Positions 25,225 through 37,290 of a stretch of 64,000 nt of DNA are shown one piece after another. Both the position numbers and the translations under genes were made by a program. The stretch covers positions 56,413,636 through 56,477,635 of the forward strand of contig NC_080075.1 in assembly GCF_949987535.1 (NCBI RefSeq). The letters are read 5' to 3'. The notes below the pieces were generated by a model. That model did no database searches, was not told the origin of the DNA, and saw nothing but the letters and a program-made list of their open reading frames with translations. Source of the DNA: Balaenoptera acutorostrata. Lineage: Eukaryota > Chordata > Mammalia > Artiodactyla > Balaenopteridae. The stretch's first letter is position 1. Every line of letters starts with the position of its first letter.

Positions 25225-27116
25225 GTGTGCAGCAAACAAGCCTTAATGACCTGACCAGCGTACTCACCAGAGCTTTGAAGCAACTATTGCCTCCTAGCCT
25301 CTTGCATTTGAGGACTGTACACAAGAATTTCAAAGGACCAGACCACACATTTGAAAACTCAGACTCAAGAAAAGGATTCCCAGTCCCTAGGCTGTGAGAT
25401 TTTAGGTTTAAGGAGTAGGCAAGGATCATTTCCTCCTCTTGTATAAATAGGGCCTGGGGAGACTCAGTCGTGTTATAGTGTAGCAGAGCTTTTGTCTTCA
25501 CTCTTGTTATGCTAGCTGGCATTTGTGGTTGGGGGACAAATCCCTGGAATGATAAAGAGGACTGAGTGCTCAGGACTTGCATTTCCAGCACTGGGGACAT
25601 TTTGAAGTAGTGGCCTGATTCACCAGCCCAACCTTCTATCAGGTTTGTCTTAAGCACTGGACTACTCCTTCCATGACACTCTGTGCTGAAGGCCATCTCC
25701 TTTTGTGTGAAGTCAGCCTGCTGGGAATCAGTCTATGGCATGTTAACTCTTACCTCTCTCAGAAGGCAACTGTTTTATAGTCTAACTTTGAATTAACACT
25801 CCAGGTTTTATACAATGTGATCTCTGACATATCCCAGGACAGAGCTTCTCTAGAGGTTCTGCCTGACTTAGGACAACTCGTAAGTCCCCCTCAACTGGGT
25901 CCCCAGCATGAATGCATCAGCTTGCAACTTCCTCCTTCTGCCGAAAGACACCTTGAGGAAAACGTTCTCTTAGCTGTTGAACTTTCTATAATAGCAGGTA
26001 CATCACAGAGGCTTAGGAAAGGAAAAAAGCTCTGGCCTTGTTTCTTTTTGAACTACCTTTCCATTTTTGTTACACTTTCCTGGGGAAAAGTTGTAGAACT
26101 CAAGCCTTTAAATTCAATCCCTGTTGAGATTGGAAAAGTTTCCTAGGTGAGTTATCAATAATTGAAAAGTATGTCTGACTTTTAGTAATAGCCATTATTA
26201 AAACAAACATGGGCCCAGGCATGGATTTAAGTCACTGACAACATATGGTTTTCTATGCCATCTATGCACTGGTTTCTGTAATGTGTTTCTAGCTTCATGC
26301 ATTGGCTTGACTAGCACTAATTCCTTTTCTACTTTTTCTTTACTTCTAGGAAGGTATTGCTTCTGTAGATTTCACATTGTACAGAGAAACTCACCTCATT
26401 GTGACCCCTAACCTGTGTAGTAAATCCTCTGAAATTAATTTTGGTTCTTTCTGATCTGTGCCCCCCACATGACTTCCCCCAAGATTTCATTATTAGATTC
26501 TGACAGCCTTTTAAATTTGTAAGTGCCACAAATTTGTCACTAGAGATGAATGGGTAAAAAGAAAATTCCTTGCAGTAGAGGATATGGGTAAAATATTTCA
26601 AGCAACGGATCTGCATCAATAATGTTAATGTTTATAGGGTGATGAAAACCATATAAGTCTTAAGCCAGAATCTTGTTTCAGCTGAGTCTCAGAAATTTTG
26701 ACCACAGAAGCCAAGGCACATTCCATTTATTCCAACAACTGTTTTTTTCAAGTTCTTTCCAACTAACTGAAAGACAGTTGTCACTCTTGAATGCCTGAAA
26801 CCTTAAATGCTTTTTCCTGCTATCTTAGTTAAAAGCAAGGGAAACATTGTCTACTATTCCTGAGATGCCTCTTGTCTTCCTTGAGTTCCTAAAATGGAGA
26901 GCAACTTTGACAGTGTTATTTTGCCCCCATTTTTCATGTTCATCCCCTGGCAAGGTTTCTGAGAAATTTCACTTCGTTTTTTCTAGCTGACTTCTGGCCT
27001 CGCTTTCATGCCAGAAGGCTGCCTTTACTGAACACGAAACAATCACAGAGTCATAGATTTTCCTTGTTTCTTACTGGTACCAAAGGAGTTCCCCCAGTGG
27101 TTTCTGTTTCTGGTGT
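25225..27116. other. Unclassified sequence after the MaLR LTR
   Basis: Higher GC than average to about 25900. A TATA-like TATAAATAGG lies at 25442-25451, and a 161-codon minus-strand frame (25211-25696) shows no known domain. It may hold MaLR internal remnants or be unique. Confidence 0.4.
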
Positions 27117-27130
27117 AGAAGAGCATTAGT

Positions 27131-27489
27131 GGGCTTCCCTGGTGGCGCAGTGGTTGAGAATCTGCCTGCTAATGCAGGGGACACGGGTTCGAGCCCTGGC
27201 CTGGGAAGATCCCACATGCCGCAGAGCGGCTGGGCCCGTGAGCCACAACTGCTGAGCCTGCGCGTCTGGAGCCTGTGCTCCGCAACGAGAGAGGCCCGCG
27301 CATCGCGATGAAGAGTGGCCCCCGCTTGCCACAACTGGAGAAAGCCCTCGCACAGAGACGAAGACCCAACACAGCCAAAATCAATCAATCAATCAATCAA
27401 TCAAAAAAACATACGCATCTGATTCAAGATCCTCCTTAAAAAAAAAAAAAAAAAAAAAATCAATTACTTTAAAAAAAAAAAAAAAAAAA
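27131..27489 (+). mobile_element. CHR-type SINE, plus strand, with transduced tail
   Basis: Starts GGGCTTCCCTGGTGGCGCAG; B-box GGTTCGAGCCC. Perfect TSD AGAAGAGCATTAGT at 27117-27130 and 27490-27503. The body ends at an AATC repeat (27380-27402). Then follow CATACGCATCTGATTCAAGA and TCCTCCTT (27410-27437), ~22 A, TCAATTACTTT (27460-27470) and ~20 A before the TSD. Confidence 0.96.
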
Positions 27490-27503
27490 AGAAGAGCATT
27501 AGT

Positions 27504-28199
27504 ATTTGGGGAACTGAGAAGGACAAAGGAAATACAGAAAAAACATAACTGAAAATTATTCTCAATATGATTCCAGTTAGCATATGTATATTATTATTAT
27601 TATTTTAACTAAAAGAGAAAGATAAAGAACTTTAAACCATTATAGTATGGTGTTTGGTCCATTTATTTGCATAACATTTGATATTTTTCTCAAAAAACAT
27701 ATTAACTGGAAAAAAAGGATTAATTAAAAACTAAGCTATTATAAAGTTTCCCTGTGAAATTAAAAGTAGTTCTTAGGTTAGGAAAAAGAAGAAAGGAATG
27801 TACAGGAAAGAAAAATACTAAGATTAAAAATTACCACCACCCCACCTCCATTCTAAGCCTGCACAAAAGGTTTCCTGACTGTCAGTGTTCTTTACCAAAG
27901 TCGTCTGGAAGTGATACCATAACAATATAGTAAGCATGATGGTTTTACAATGGAAATTTCACATTACAAGAAGCATTATTTTATTACAAGTTGATTTGAA
28001 GACAGGTTTTTTAGAGTGGGCTGTTACATTACATTATCCTAAGTCAATAATAATAAAATAGTTAATTAGTGTTTATGAAGTACTTAATAGGGATAGGATG
28101 ATATTACCCTCTCCTGTTCACAGTTGATGAGAGTAAGGCAGCAAGATGTTATGTGACTTGCTTGGTCTTCCTCTTTACCTTTCATTCTCATTTGTTTCC
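27504..28199. other. No gene seen
   Basis: AT-rich unique-looking DNA, with a short ATT run near 27590-27605. Confidence 0.6.
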
Positions 28200-28300
28200 T
28201 AAGGTTAGGATAGCATAGGCTCTGCAGTCCAGCTGCCTGAGTTCAAATTTTGGCTTTACCATTTACTAGCCTACTGACTTTGGGCAAGTTATCAAGTTTG
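28200..28300 (+). mobile_element. MIR SINE fragment
   Basis: Core sequence CTGCCTGAGTTCAAATTTTG, TTTACTAGCCTACTGACTTT, GGGCAAGTTATCAAG. Confidence 0.85.
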
Positions 28301-28310
28301 TCATAGTCTT

Positions 28311-28348
28311 TGTCGTTGTCGTCGTCATCGTCGTCATCATCATCATTC
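28311..28348. repeat. (GTC/ATC)n trinucleotide repeat
   Basis: TCGTTGTCGTCGTCATCG followed by TCGTCATCATCATC: about 12 triplets with CpG. Confidence 0.88.
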
Positions 28349-28508
28349 CTAGTGTAGAATTGTAGTCTGTTAGCAATGAAAGTTATCTAAGGACTGTCAA
28401 ACCCAAACCCCTTAGTGTCTAAGGAAACTGAAGTCTGAAAAATTAGGTGATTTATCCATCACTAGCTAGTGTTTTACTTACAACTAGAGCAATGATCTTT
28501 TAACTTTT

Positions 28509-28841
28509 TTTAATATAAATTTATTTTATTTATTTATTTTTGGCTGTGGTGGGTCTGCGTTGCTGCACATGGGCTTTCTCTAGTTATGGCGAGTGGGGAC
28601 TACTCTTCACTGAGGTGTGTGGGCTTCTCATTGCGGTGGCTTCTCTTGCTGCGGAGCACAGGCTCTAGGCGTGTGGGATTCAGTAGTTGTGGCTCACGGG
28701 CTCTAGAGGGCAGGCTCAGTAGGTGTGGCACACGGGCTTAGTTGCTCCGCGGCATGTGGGATCCTCCCGGACCTGGGCTCAAACCCGTGTCCCCTGCACT
28801 GGCAGGCGGATTCTTAACCACTGCGCCACCAGGGAAGTCCC
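28509..28841 (-). mobile_element. Long CHR-type SINE, minus strand
   Basis: Antisense with the extended middle (ACGGGCTCTAGAGGGCAGGC). TSD TGATCTTTTAACTTTT at 28493-28508 and 28842-28857. Confidence 0.94.
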
Positions 28842-28939
28842 TGATCTTTTAACTTTTATGTCCTTTCTACTCCAGACAGTTGCTATACTTTTGATTTCAG
28901 GGCCTGATAAAATAATTTTTTAAAACATCTGTGGTTCTG

Positions 28940-29488
28940 GTAGCCTGTCTCCAAGATGGCCCTCAATAATCCCTGCCTCTTGGTACTGACACTCTGGTGT
29001 AGTCTCTTCCTGCATTGTACTGGTCTTTGTGACTGTAGGATATGGCAGAAGGAATGGTATATCACTCCTGAGACTAAGTTATAAAAGACACTGTAGTTCT
29101 GTCTTGGATGCTTTCATTCTCTTGGATCACTTCCTGTGGGGGAAACCAACTTCCATGTCATGAGCAGCCCTGGTAGATACTCATATGGAGAGGAATTGAG
29201 GCCTCTGGCCAACAGCATATGAGGAACTCAGGCCTTCTGCCAACAATGACGTGAATGAGCATCTTAGGAACGGATCCTTCAACCCACTCAGGTCTTCAGA
29301 TGATTTCAGCCCCAGCTGACATCTTGACTGTAACCACATCAAGAACTCTCATTGAGAGTCAGAACTACCCAGCTAAGCTGCTCCTGGGCTCCTGACCCTC
29401 AGAAACTGTGTGAGATAATAAAAGTTTGTTGCTTTAAGCTGCTAGATTTGGGAGTAATTTGTTACACAGCAGTAGATAACTAATGTAG
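28940..29488 (+). mobile_element. Probable old MaLR/ERVL-type LTR
   Basis: Contains TGCATTGTACTGGTCTTTGT and ends AACTGTGTGAGATAATAAAA, GTTTGTTGCTTTAAGCTGCT, TTTGTTACACAGCAGTAGAT AACTAATGTA, the terminal pattern of many MaLR LTRs. The middle is unusual for MLT1, so the subfamily is open. Confidence 0.6.
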
Positions 29489-30794
29489 TAGAGTTGTGGA
29501 GAACTGACATGTTTCCAAATTTTTTCCTTATCACAAACAAGGAAAAGGGAACGGACTATTTTAGTACCAAAACAGTAGGAAAGTCATAATTCTATAGTAA
29601 AGGACAGTTGCTTAGATTGAATAAATTGATCTTGTTGAAAAACTTTCACATTGTTCTTTTTCTCGTTTTGTTGTTGACCACTGAAAACTTTGTCATGAAC
29701 TGATATTTGGGAAGCATGGTACTTTATCATACTGTGTTTCTATTAGTAGCTTTCAACTTTGCCTTTTTTTGTGTCCTCAGGTGTTTGCTGAATAAAGGAA
29801 AATTTGTTGTCTTTTGAAACGTGGCTATAGAAACACCAAACTGAGGAAACTCAGGTTGTAGTTATTTTTCGTGGTAGAAGGTATATTAACAGAAAAAGTT
29901 CATCTGGGTTTAGATTTTCTCATCTGTGAATTGATAGGTTATACTATATATGATCTCTTATAAACCTTTCCAGTTCTAAAATTTTGAGATTCCAGTGGAA
30001 GACCTTTGGACATCATTCTTTTCTCCTGCACTGTTTGCCAACAGAAGGGAGGTGGGTAATCATAAAATTTTGCTTTTTCCATTTTTAAAAATGCAGTTGT
30101 TTACAATCAAAATTGGAACTTGATCAGGACTAATATCGTTACCCAGGAGAAAGAAGGAAAACTGCCAGTGCCTGGAACATACTCCTTTTCCTCTGACTCT
30201 GACTTGTGCATACTTATGTCCCAACCTCTATACTTACTGTGCTGCTACTGTGAAGGAACCTAGCAAGAATGGAAATGTCTCAAACTTTTCTTTGAGAGAG
30301 ATTTGCATCTGTCATTCATAGCTGAGCTGGTTAGGTGGCAAATCATAATTATTTTCAGTCTGTCAAGTAAAATGCTGCAGTGGATCCTTCTTAGTGACAG
30401 AAGGATAGAAAAATTAGAGGGAAAGTGAAAAGGAGTAAATTATAGTTTCATGATAGAAAAGACTAGTGTCCTGTCAAAGCAAGTTGCCATGTTTCTTCAG
30501 AAATCTCCTTTTTTTTCTGTTATGCATAGACACTGTTACCATTTATATAAGATTTGTAATAAGAACAATGTGATACAGAATTTTTAAAACATGTCTATTT
30601 TGTCAGAACATTTTTCATCATGATAAGCCTTATGAATGAAGAGAAAATATCTTATAAGCAAAAAAATGTATTCCTGATTGATACAAAACTTGCCCTTAAA
30701 AAATAAAATAGCTGAAGTCAGTGGGGTTTTTTTGCAACCCAAGTAAGAGAGCTGGAATTTGCATTGCTAGATCAACTGATACTACTTATGTGAA
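29489..30794. other. No gene seen
   Basis: No recognised repeat or exon. Confidence 0.6.
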
Positions 30795-31020
30795 ACAGGG
30801 GGGCATGGTGTTTAGAGCTCCAGCTCAAGAGATAGACCCTTTGCATTCAACTATACCCTAGCAGTGTGACATTGGGCAACTTACTTAACCTCTCTGTGCC
30901 TGTTTCCTCTTCTGTAAAATGGAAATAATAATGTAACAATAATAACAACCACAGGGTTGTGAGGATGAATTAAGTTAGCATTGTAAAATTCCCGATACAT
31001 ATTATTAGTACCCAATATAA
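30795..31020 (+). mobile_element. MIR SINE
   Basis: Nearly full MIR pattern: GTTTAGAGCTCCAGCTCAAG, GTGACATTGGGCAACTTACT, TAACCTCTCTGTGCCTGTTT, TCTGTAAAATGGAAATAATA, GTGAGGATGAATTAAGTTAG. Confidence 0.9.
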
Positions 31021-31262
31021 ATATTTTCTGGTGTTATTACTATAAAATGGGTTTTCTTGTACAAGGATTTTGAAGAACTTTGACAGCTTAGTATAGCTTC
31101 TCTGTAACACTTTGTATTTTGCTCCCTTGTGGTAATAACAACTATACCAAATTATGAAAATTCAACCCTTTCACAGACATTTACTTATGAAGTACCTGTC
31201 ATTAAAGATTACATACCTCACCCAATGAAAATTACTACATGTACATTAAAAAGGATTCTGGG

Positions 31263-31424
31263 GGCTTCCCTGGTGGTCCAGTGGCTGGGTCTCCTCTTTC
31301 CCAATGCAGGCTACCGGGGTTCGATCCCTGGTCAGGGAACTAGATCCCACGTGCCACGACTAAGAGTTCATATGCTGCAACTAAGACCTGGCACAGCCAA
31401 CTAAATAAATTAAAAAAAAAAAAA
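31263..31424 (+). mobile_element. CHR-1-like SINE, plus strand
   Basis: Short older type: GGCTTCCCTGGTGGTCCAGT, CGGGGTTCGATCCCTGGTCA, ends CAACTAAGACCTGGCACAGC with a poly(A). TSD about AAAGGATTCTGG (31249-31262) and AAAGGGATTCTGG (31426-31438), one base different. Confidence 0.9.
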
Positions 31425-31549
31425 AAAAGGGATTCTGGAGGCAGCATTTCTTATAAAACAAGTAGGTAGTTGTTTAGTACCACCTCCTCTTCTTTTTTAA
31501 AGATGAATTTCAGAATTATTTGCATATAGGAACTGCAAAAGGTTTTTGT

Positions 31550-32677
31550 TTATTTAGCTATTTACAATATGCACATTTCCACTTCTGTTCCTTGATGTTG
31601 CCAGATCCTCTCCCTACACTCTGCCTCCCTCTCAAGGTTTTCTATGTTTATTATGTTCCTCCCATTTGCATGCTAGACAGTTTATACTTAGAATGCTTCA
31701 CCACAGATCTCTCCCCTGAACTCCAAACTTCATATATCCACCCACCAACCGGAGCTCTCAATTTGGAGGTCTAGTAGACCTCTCAAACTTAATGTGTCTA
31801 GCAAAGAACTCTTGTCGTCCCTCTGCTAACCTCCCTGCCTCCTCCAAATTTGAAACGAAAACCACTAACCTGTTTTTCTTTCATCTTACCCTGTTTCTAT
31901 AATGGCATCGTCATCCACCCAAATAGTAAAGCTACAAACCTGTTCTCATTTTTTAAAAATCACTTTTATTAAAATCCTTGAGTCTCCCTTTTTTTGCTTT
32001 CTCACTCCCAATATTAACTTCATCTACCTCTTTCCACCCCAGCCACCTGACTCTAGACAACCGCCATCTCCCTCTGGATACACTGAAAAGTCTCTTACCA
32101 GGACTCCCTGTTTCCACTTTTGCCTTTTTTCAATCCATGTTCTGTAGCATGCTTTTTTGAAAATGTGTGTCAGATCCTGTCTCTGTTCTCATTGTAGTTA
32201 GAATAAAATTCTAACTCCTTGCCATGGGACCTATACGATCCTTGTCTGCTTCTCCAGCCTTATTTCTGACCACTTTTGCCATCCTCATTGTGTTCTGGCC
32301 ACACTGCCCTCCTTTCATGAACACTGTAGTTTGTTCCCACCTCAGGGCCTTTGCACTTGTTATTTTTCATCCTAGAATAATCTCTCTGGCTCTTTCCATG
32401 ACTGGCTTCTTCTCATTCCTCAAGTGTCAGTTTTAATATATTTCTTTAAAGAGTAAATTTCCAGTCACCCAGGTAGCCACCTTTAACTCCTTGGACTATC
32501 ATGTTACTCTATTTATTTCCTGTATAGCATTTATCACAAGTTATAATTTTTATTTGTTTATTTAATGATATATGCTATCTATCTGTTTGCTGCTGTACTC
32601 TCATTAATTAGAACAAGGCCAGGTACAAAGTAGACACTCAGTAAACATTTGTAATGTTTATTGAATGAATGGATGAA
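31550..32677 (+). mobile_element. Long LINE-2 fragment
   Basis: About 1.1 kb of L2, with pyrimidine-rich 3' sequence (TTCCCACCTCAGGGCCTTTG, TCATTCCTCAAGTGTCAGTT, CATGTTACTCTATTTATTTC) and the terminal AAGTAGACACTCAGTAAACA ... TGAATGAATG. The last bases served as the target of the CHR SINE at 32691. Some short open frames here are pieces of decayed L2, not genes. Confidence 0.85.
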
Positions 32678-32690
32678 TGAATGAATTCTT

Positions 32691-33078
32691 TTTTTTTTTA
32701 TTTTTTTTTATTTTTTTTTTATTTTTTTTTTTTTTAAGATAATTGGCTCCACTTATTTTTTTTTTTTATAGCTACTTTATTTATTTATTTTTGGCTGTGT
32801 TGGGTCTTCGGTTCATGCGAGGGCTTTCTCTGGTTACGGCAAGTGGGGGCCACTCTTCATCGCGGTGCGGGGACCGCTCTTCATCGCGGTGCGCGGGCCT
32901 TTCACTATCGCGGCCCCTCCCGTTGCGGGGCACAGGCTCCAAACGCGCAGGCTCAGTAGTTGTGGCTCACGGGCCCAGCTGCTCCGTGGCATGTGGGATC
33001 TTCCCAGACCAGGGCTCGAACCCGTGTCCCCTGCATTAGCAGGCAGACTCTCAACCACTGCGCCACCAGGGAAGCCCC
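32691..33078 (-). mobile_element. CHR SINE of the duplicated subfamily, minus strand, with transduced tail
   Basis: Antisense. TSD TGAATGAATTCTT at 32678-32690 and 33079-33091. The body has a tandem duplication of CTCTTCATCGCGGTGCG (near 32848 and 32877). Between the SINE tail and the TSD there are T-rich runs and AAGATAATTGGCTCCACTTA (~32737-32756), not part of the SINE. Confidence 0.95.
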
Positions 33079-33234
33079 TGAATGAATTCTTATAGAAAGT
33101 TTATTTTTTATTTGCTTGCTTTGAGTCTATTCAGGGCACTTCTAAGCTCATTCACGGTGTTGGCAGAATTCATTGCCTGGCTGAGTGACTGAGAGCCCCA
33201 GCTTTTTACTAGCTGCTGACTGTAGCCCGCTGTC

Positions 33235-33495
33235 AGGTTCTAGAGGTCACTCACAGTTCCTTTCCACGTGGGCTTCTTCAGCATGACTGCTTATTTCATC
33301 AAGACATTAGGAGAATCACCTTTCCTCTATAATGTAACCTAATCACTGGAGTGACAGCCTATCACCGCTGCCATATTCCACAGCTTAGAAGCATGTCACA
33401 GGTCTTGCTCACACTCAAGGTGAGGGGATTACACAACGAGTGAACAAGAGGAGGTGAATATCACGGAGGTCACCTCAGGGTCTGTCTGCTACAGT
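33235..33495 (+). repeat. Old interspersed repeat, family not named
   Basis: Contains GGAGTGACAGCCTATCACCG, CCATATTCCACAGCTTAGAA, ACACTCAAGGTGAGGGGATT. The 3' part shares its pattern with 43860-43950, so this is a dispersed family (LTR or LINE end), but I cannot name it with confidence. Confidence 0.6.
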
Positions 33496-36400
33496 AATTA
33501 ATGATAAAGTGTTGGTTTTCTTAAGTGTAACCTGGGTCAAAGTGACTTTTAAAGAGAGTGAAGCTTACTACTTCTTCCCATTGCAATGGGGGACTTTGGT
33601 TGATTCTGAAGTTTTCCATTCAAAACAGCAGATATTTATTACAAACCTACTCTTACGGACAAAAGACACTCCTGCCTCAAAGAGAAGGAAAGAAGTTTTG
33701 TTAGAACATTATAAAAGGGAGGCACGTAAAGAAGACAGCTAGACCACCTTTCCCTCCCATTTCTTCTCAATATCAGAAAAAAAAAAAAACCTTTCATACT
33801 AAAATGGAAATAAGTTGCTAATTCACTTTAAAACCCAATTTATTTAAAATAAACTGTCAGTTCTAAACTGAGATTTACTCCATCAGAATATTCCCCTTGG
33901 TGGTTTGAGGAATGAATAAGATGAATTATTTGCACTCTGGTCTTGCTTGCATAGCTGATCCTATAAGGATCAGTGTTTAATTCTTATGCCCTAGAATTCT
34001 TTACTTGGTAAAGAGGAGTTAGGAACATCTGTCTCCCACTTCTAAATTTTAGAATTCTCTAATTTGTATTTTCTTTAACTTTATGACCTAACCCTTGTCC
34101 ATGGCCTAGTTACTCTGTGGGTCAAATGGGTTTGATTTTGCCCAATTCTGCCATGACTCATACAGATATTTTGGGGAAATGAGTCATTATACTACACTGA
34201 GCTTTAAAGAAAAGATTATGTATTAATGCAACATTTTCATATCAAAAAGTATTTTCTTCCCCAAACCTATTAGTTGTATCAAGGTATGTATCTAGGTATG
34301 CTTTTTGACCTTTCTGCTAGAGGTGCCTAATCAGTTTCTAATCATGTTGACTATGAGATTGTCTATGGTAAATAAATGGATTCCCATAAATGAGTCTCAC
34401 AAGTCTTGACGTGGGAGCTGGTGAGTCAGGACTTTCTTCCTAAGGGTTTCTTTGCATTCTGAGTCCAAATCTTTCAGCTTCTTTGGTCTTCTTTTATTAT
34501 ATGACAGGATGCTTGTACTTTAGCTCATGTTCAAAATGACAGAAGCTTAAGTTTAATTCAATTCCCAGGAAAATAAATACTTAAGCTTTTCTAATTAGGA
34601 GCATCAGCGATTAGTCTGTGAGTAAGGTCTGAGTTAATAGGACTCTTTATTGACCTAGAAACCTACCAGAAACTATTTGCCAGAGGATTTGGTGGCTTGG
34701 AGTGAGAGAGCCTGTGGCCATGGTCAGTCTTAACATGTTATGTTTGGGCATCTTAGATGTTCATTTTAAAATATCACCTTCTGAGCTTGCTGTTGATTGA
34801 TTCCTGCTAAAAAAAGTTTTTCTATAATATGAATTTAAATTGTATTGTTGTAATGCCCTCAAGCAATTCCATGTCACTAATATCTCTTTTTATTTTACGG
34901 TAACTCTTTTTTCTTAAACCAAATTCCCAACTTCAGCAAGAAGAATCCAAAAGCAAAACTGCTAGAAATTTGCCCCTGGTGTTCCTCCCTTTATCCAATT
35001 AAGTTGTAATTTATTGAGTACCTACCATGTGTTAAGAAGCATGGTGTTAAGAAGTGGGAATGCAGAGAAAAGTCTAAATGGCCAGAAAACTCACAGAGAG
35101 ATCCTCAATTAAACCAGTTTTCAAGGAAATACACATTAAAACAGTAGTGAGTGCCTACTATGTGCTAAGATACAGCAATGAACAACACATAAATGTTTAT
35201 TAACTTATACACACAACAAACCTGTGTGAAGGAGATGATAATAAGTACTATGGATAAAAAAATAAAATAGGCAGTGGGGTTAAGAGTGGTGTGGGGGGCA
35301 GAGTTTTGGATCCCTGTCTTCGCTCCCACCAGTGCAGGAGGCTAGGCGTAGAGTAATCATTTCACGTTCCATGGAGCCCTGGGCTCTCTGTTGTCATAGT
35401 CGTGTAGAGGCAAGGGACTTGCAAACAGAAGGGAACCTTACCTTACCATATTAACCTTCTACCCCCATGGAAACACACTGATGTGGATCCTGTGCTGGTG
35501 GTGTCAGCCTCAGGTGTGATTGGGGAAAATTTACCGTCTGTAATATTAATGGACCAGAAGCCAATTCATATCTGGCGGCATGCGTGGCCACGAATGAGTA
35601 TATGTATGTGTATTTGGGGAGAGAAAATGTATCTTTAGACCTTATTAATTAAATATTAACAAGGAACCTAGTTTCTACCATTTGGGCAGGAGAAAACCTT
35701 TTTTATTACTTTGCATTAGTACCTCCTTTTAACGCTAACCCCTGTCCCTTACCCCCAAACAGTTTAAACACCAGGCTGTCAGAATTTCTGTGCAGAAGGA
35801 TTTCTCTCCCTCTCTCACATACGTACCATACAAACAATAGTTGCAGATCAGACTTCCTACACACCATGTTTTAATTTATTAGAAGGGAAATTTCCCTCTT
35901 GTGGCTAATCTTTGCACCCTAAATTTTTCTCAAGTCCATGTTTATGACTAAGCTATAAATCTATAAAAATGGAGATTTACAGTGGAAATGTTGACTCCTT
36001 TGTATTATGTTAGGTCAAAATGTCTAGCTAATTGGTATGCATTTGTTCATGCATATGTCATAAGCCAGGATTATGTTTTAGCCCAGGCCCTGTACATGAC
36101 CACACATGGGACAGATAAGTGTGGCTTAAGTTAGATGTGTTAATGTTTTTCTTTACAGTAAATTAGATGGTGTGAGGCACTGGTTTGGAAAAGTCTGTGG
36201 GCAAGGCAGACATTTAGGATTTATGGACCTTTACTTAGCCAGTATTGCCTATATCTTTCTTCCACCATGTCGACCTGTATCCACTAGGGGACATAGGAGC
36301 ACCTACTAGAAGATGGAATGAAAGCCTGACTAGATTAAAATTTAAACACTGGGCTATTATGATAGCATATGAAAAGACTCATTTTTTAGCTTCGTGATTC

Positions 36401-36837
36401 ATAAAGAAGTATACATTTTGTTTAAATTTTAGTCATCATGGGAAACTTCTTAAGGCAGGATCAGTATCTTATGTTAATAATTATGGAATGATAGCCAAAC
36501 AAGCAGCTAACTAGCATGCTTGAGCCATTTAACTGCATGCTTTTTTTCATTAACTAAGTTCCCATGTGGTCTACTAAAGCTATGCTGAGAATGATTCTGG
36601 CTTTGAAAATTACTGTATATAGAAAAGAATTACCTTTTGGGTTCAGGAGGTGAGCCACCTGGGGAGGACCTCTTCTATCAGATTCCAAAGAACAAAAACC
36701 CCAGGTACCTGCTCTAGAGTTATGAATCCTGAGAGAGATCTATAGTTAAGGTATCTCCAGTCCCTCCTAAAATGATTATCTGGTCTAATTAGTTTCTAGT
36801 TCAGAAACTTAGGTTGGATTTTTGTTTATTTATAGTT
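33496..36837. other. No gene seen; possible L2/MIR traces near 35000-35220
   Basis: TTTATTGAGTACCTACCATG (about 35010) and AGTGCCTACTATGTGCTAAG (about 35150) look like antisense L2/MIR ends. 35280-35600 is somewhat richer in GC but unassigned. The frame at 33509-33742 has no known domain. Confidence 0.5.
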
Positions 36838-37290
36838 TTTTTTAAGTTATCATTTACATACAGAAAAGAGCAAAGTGAAACACTGCAATGAGTTTTGACA
36901 AATGCATAACCCACATCTGTGAAGATGTAGAGCATTTCTATCATCCCAGAAAAGTTCACTCCTGCCCCTTCCCACACACAGAGAACTGTTCTGATTTTTT
37001 TCAGCACACATTAGTTTTGTCTTTTCTAGAATTTTGCATAAATGACAGTATACAATTTGTATCCCATTGCACCCAAGTTCTTTCAATTCATCCATGTTTT
37101 TGTATGTATCAGCAATTTGTTCTTTTTTGTTGCAGAATAGTATTCCATTATATGAAAATACACATTTTAAAATCCTTTCTCCTATTGATGGCCACCTAGG
37201 CTGTTCCTAGTTTTTGACTATTAATGAATAAAAATGCAATAGACATCCTTGTATAAGATTTGGGAGGGCCATATTATAAAATTTTCCCTT
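36838..37290 (-). mobile_element. Old L1M 3' fragment, minus strand
   Basis: Antisense tail: GAGTTTTGACAAATGCATAA, TAGAGCATTTCTATCATCCC, GAATAGTATTCCATTATATG, TATTGATGGCCACCTAGGCT. These are standard decayed L1 3'-end blocks. Confidence 0.85.

Noticed and set aside
25211..25696. 161-codon minus-strand frame, the longest outside L1
   Set aside because: No domain, no splice context and no recognisable homology; length is possible by chance in a GC-richer stretch. Kept only as a note on an unclassified segment.
33509..33742. 77-codon frame with a charged C-terminus (KRRKEVLLEHYKREARKEDS)
   Set aside because: It looks protein-like at its end, but there is no supporting splice site, homology or upstream context, and purine-rich DNA readily gives such composition.
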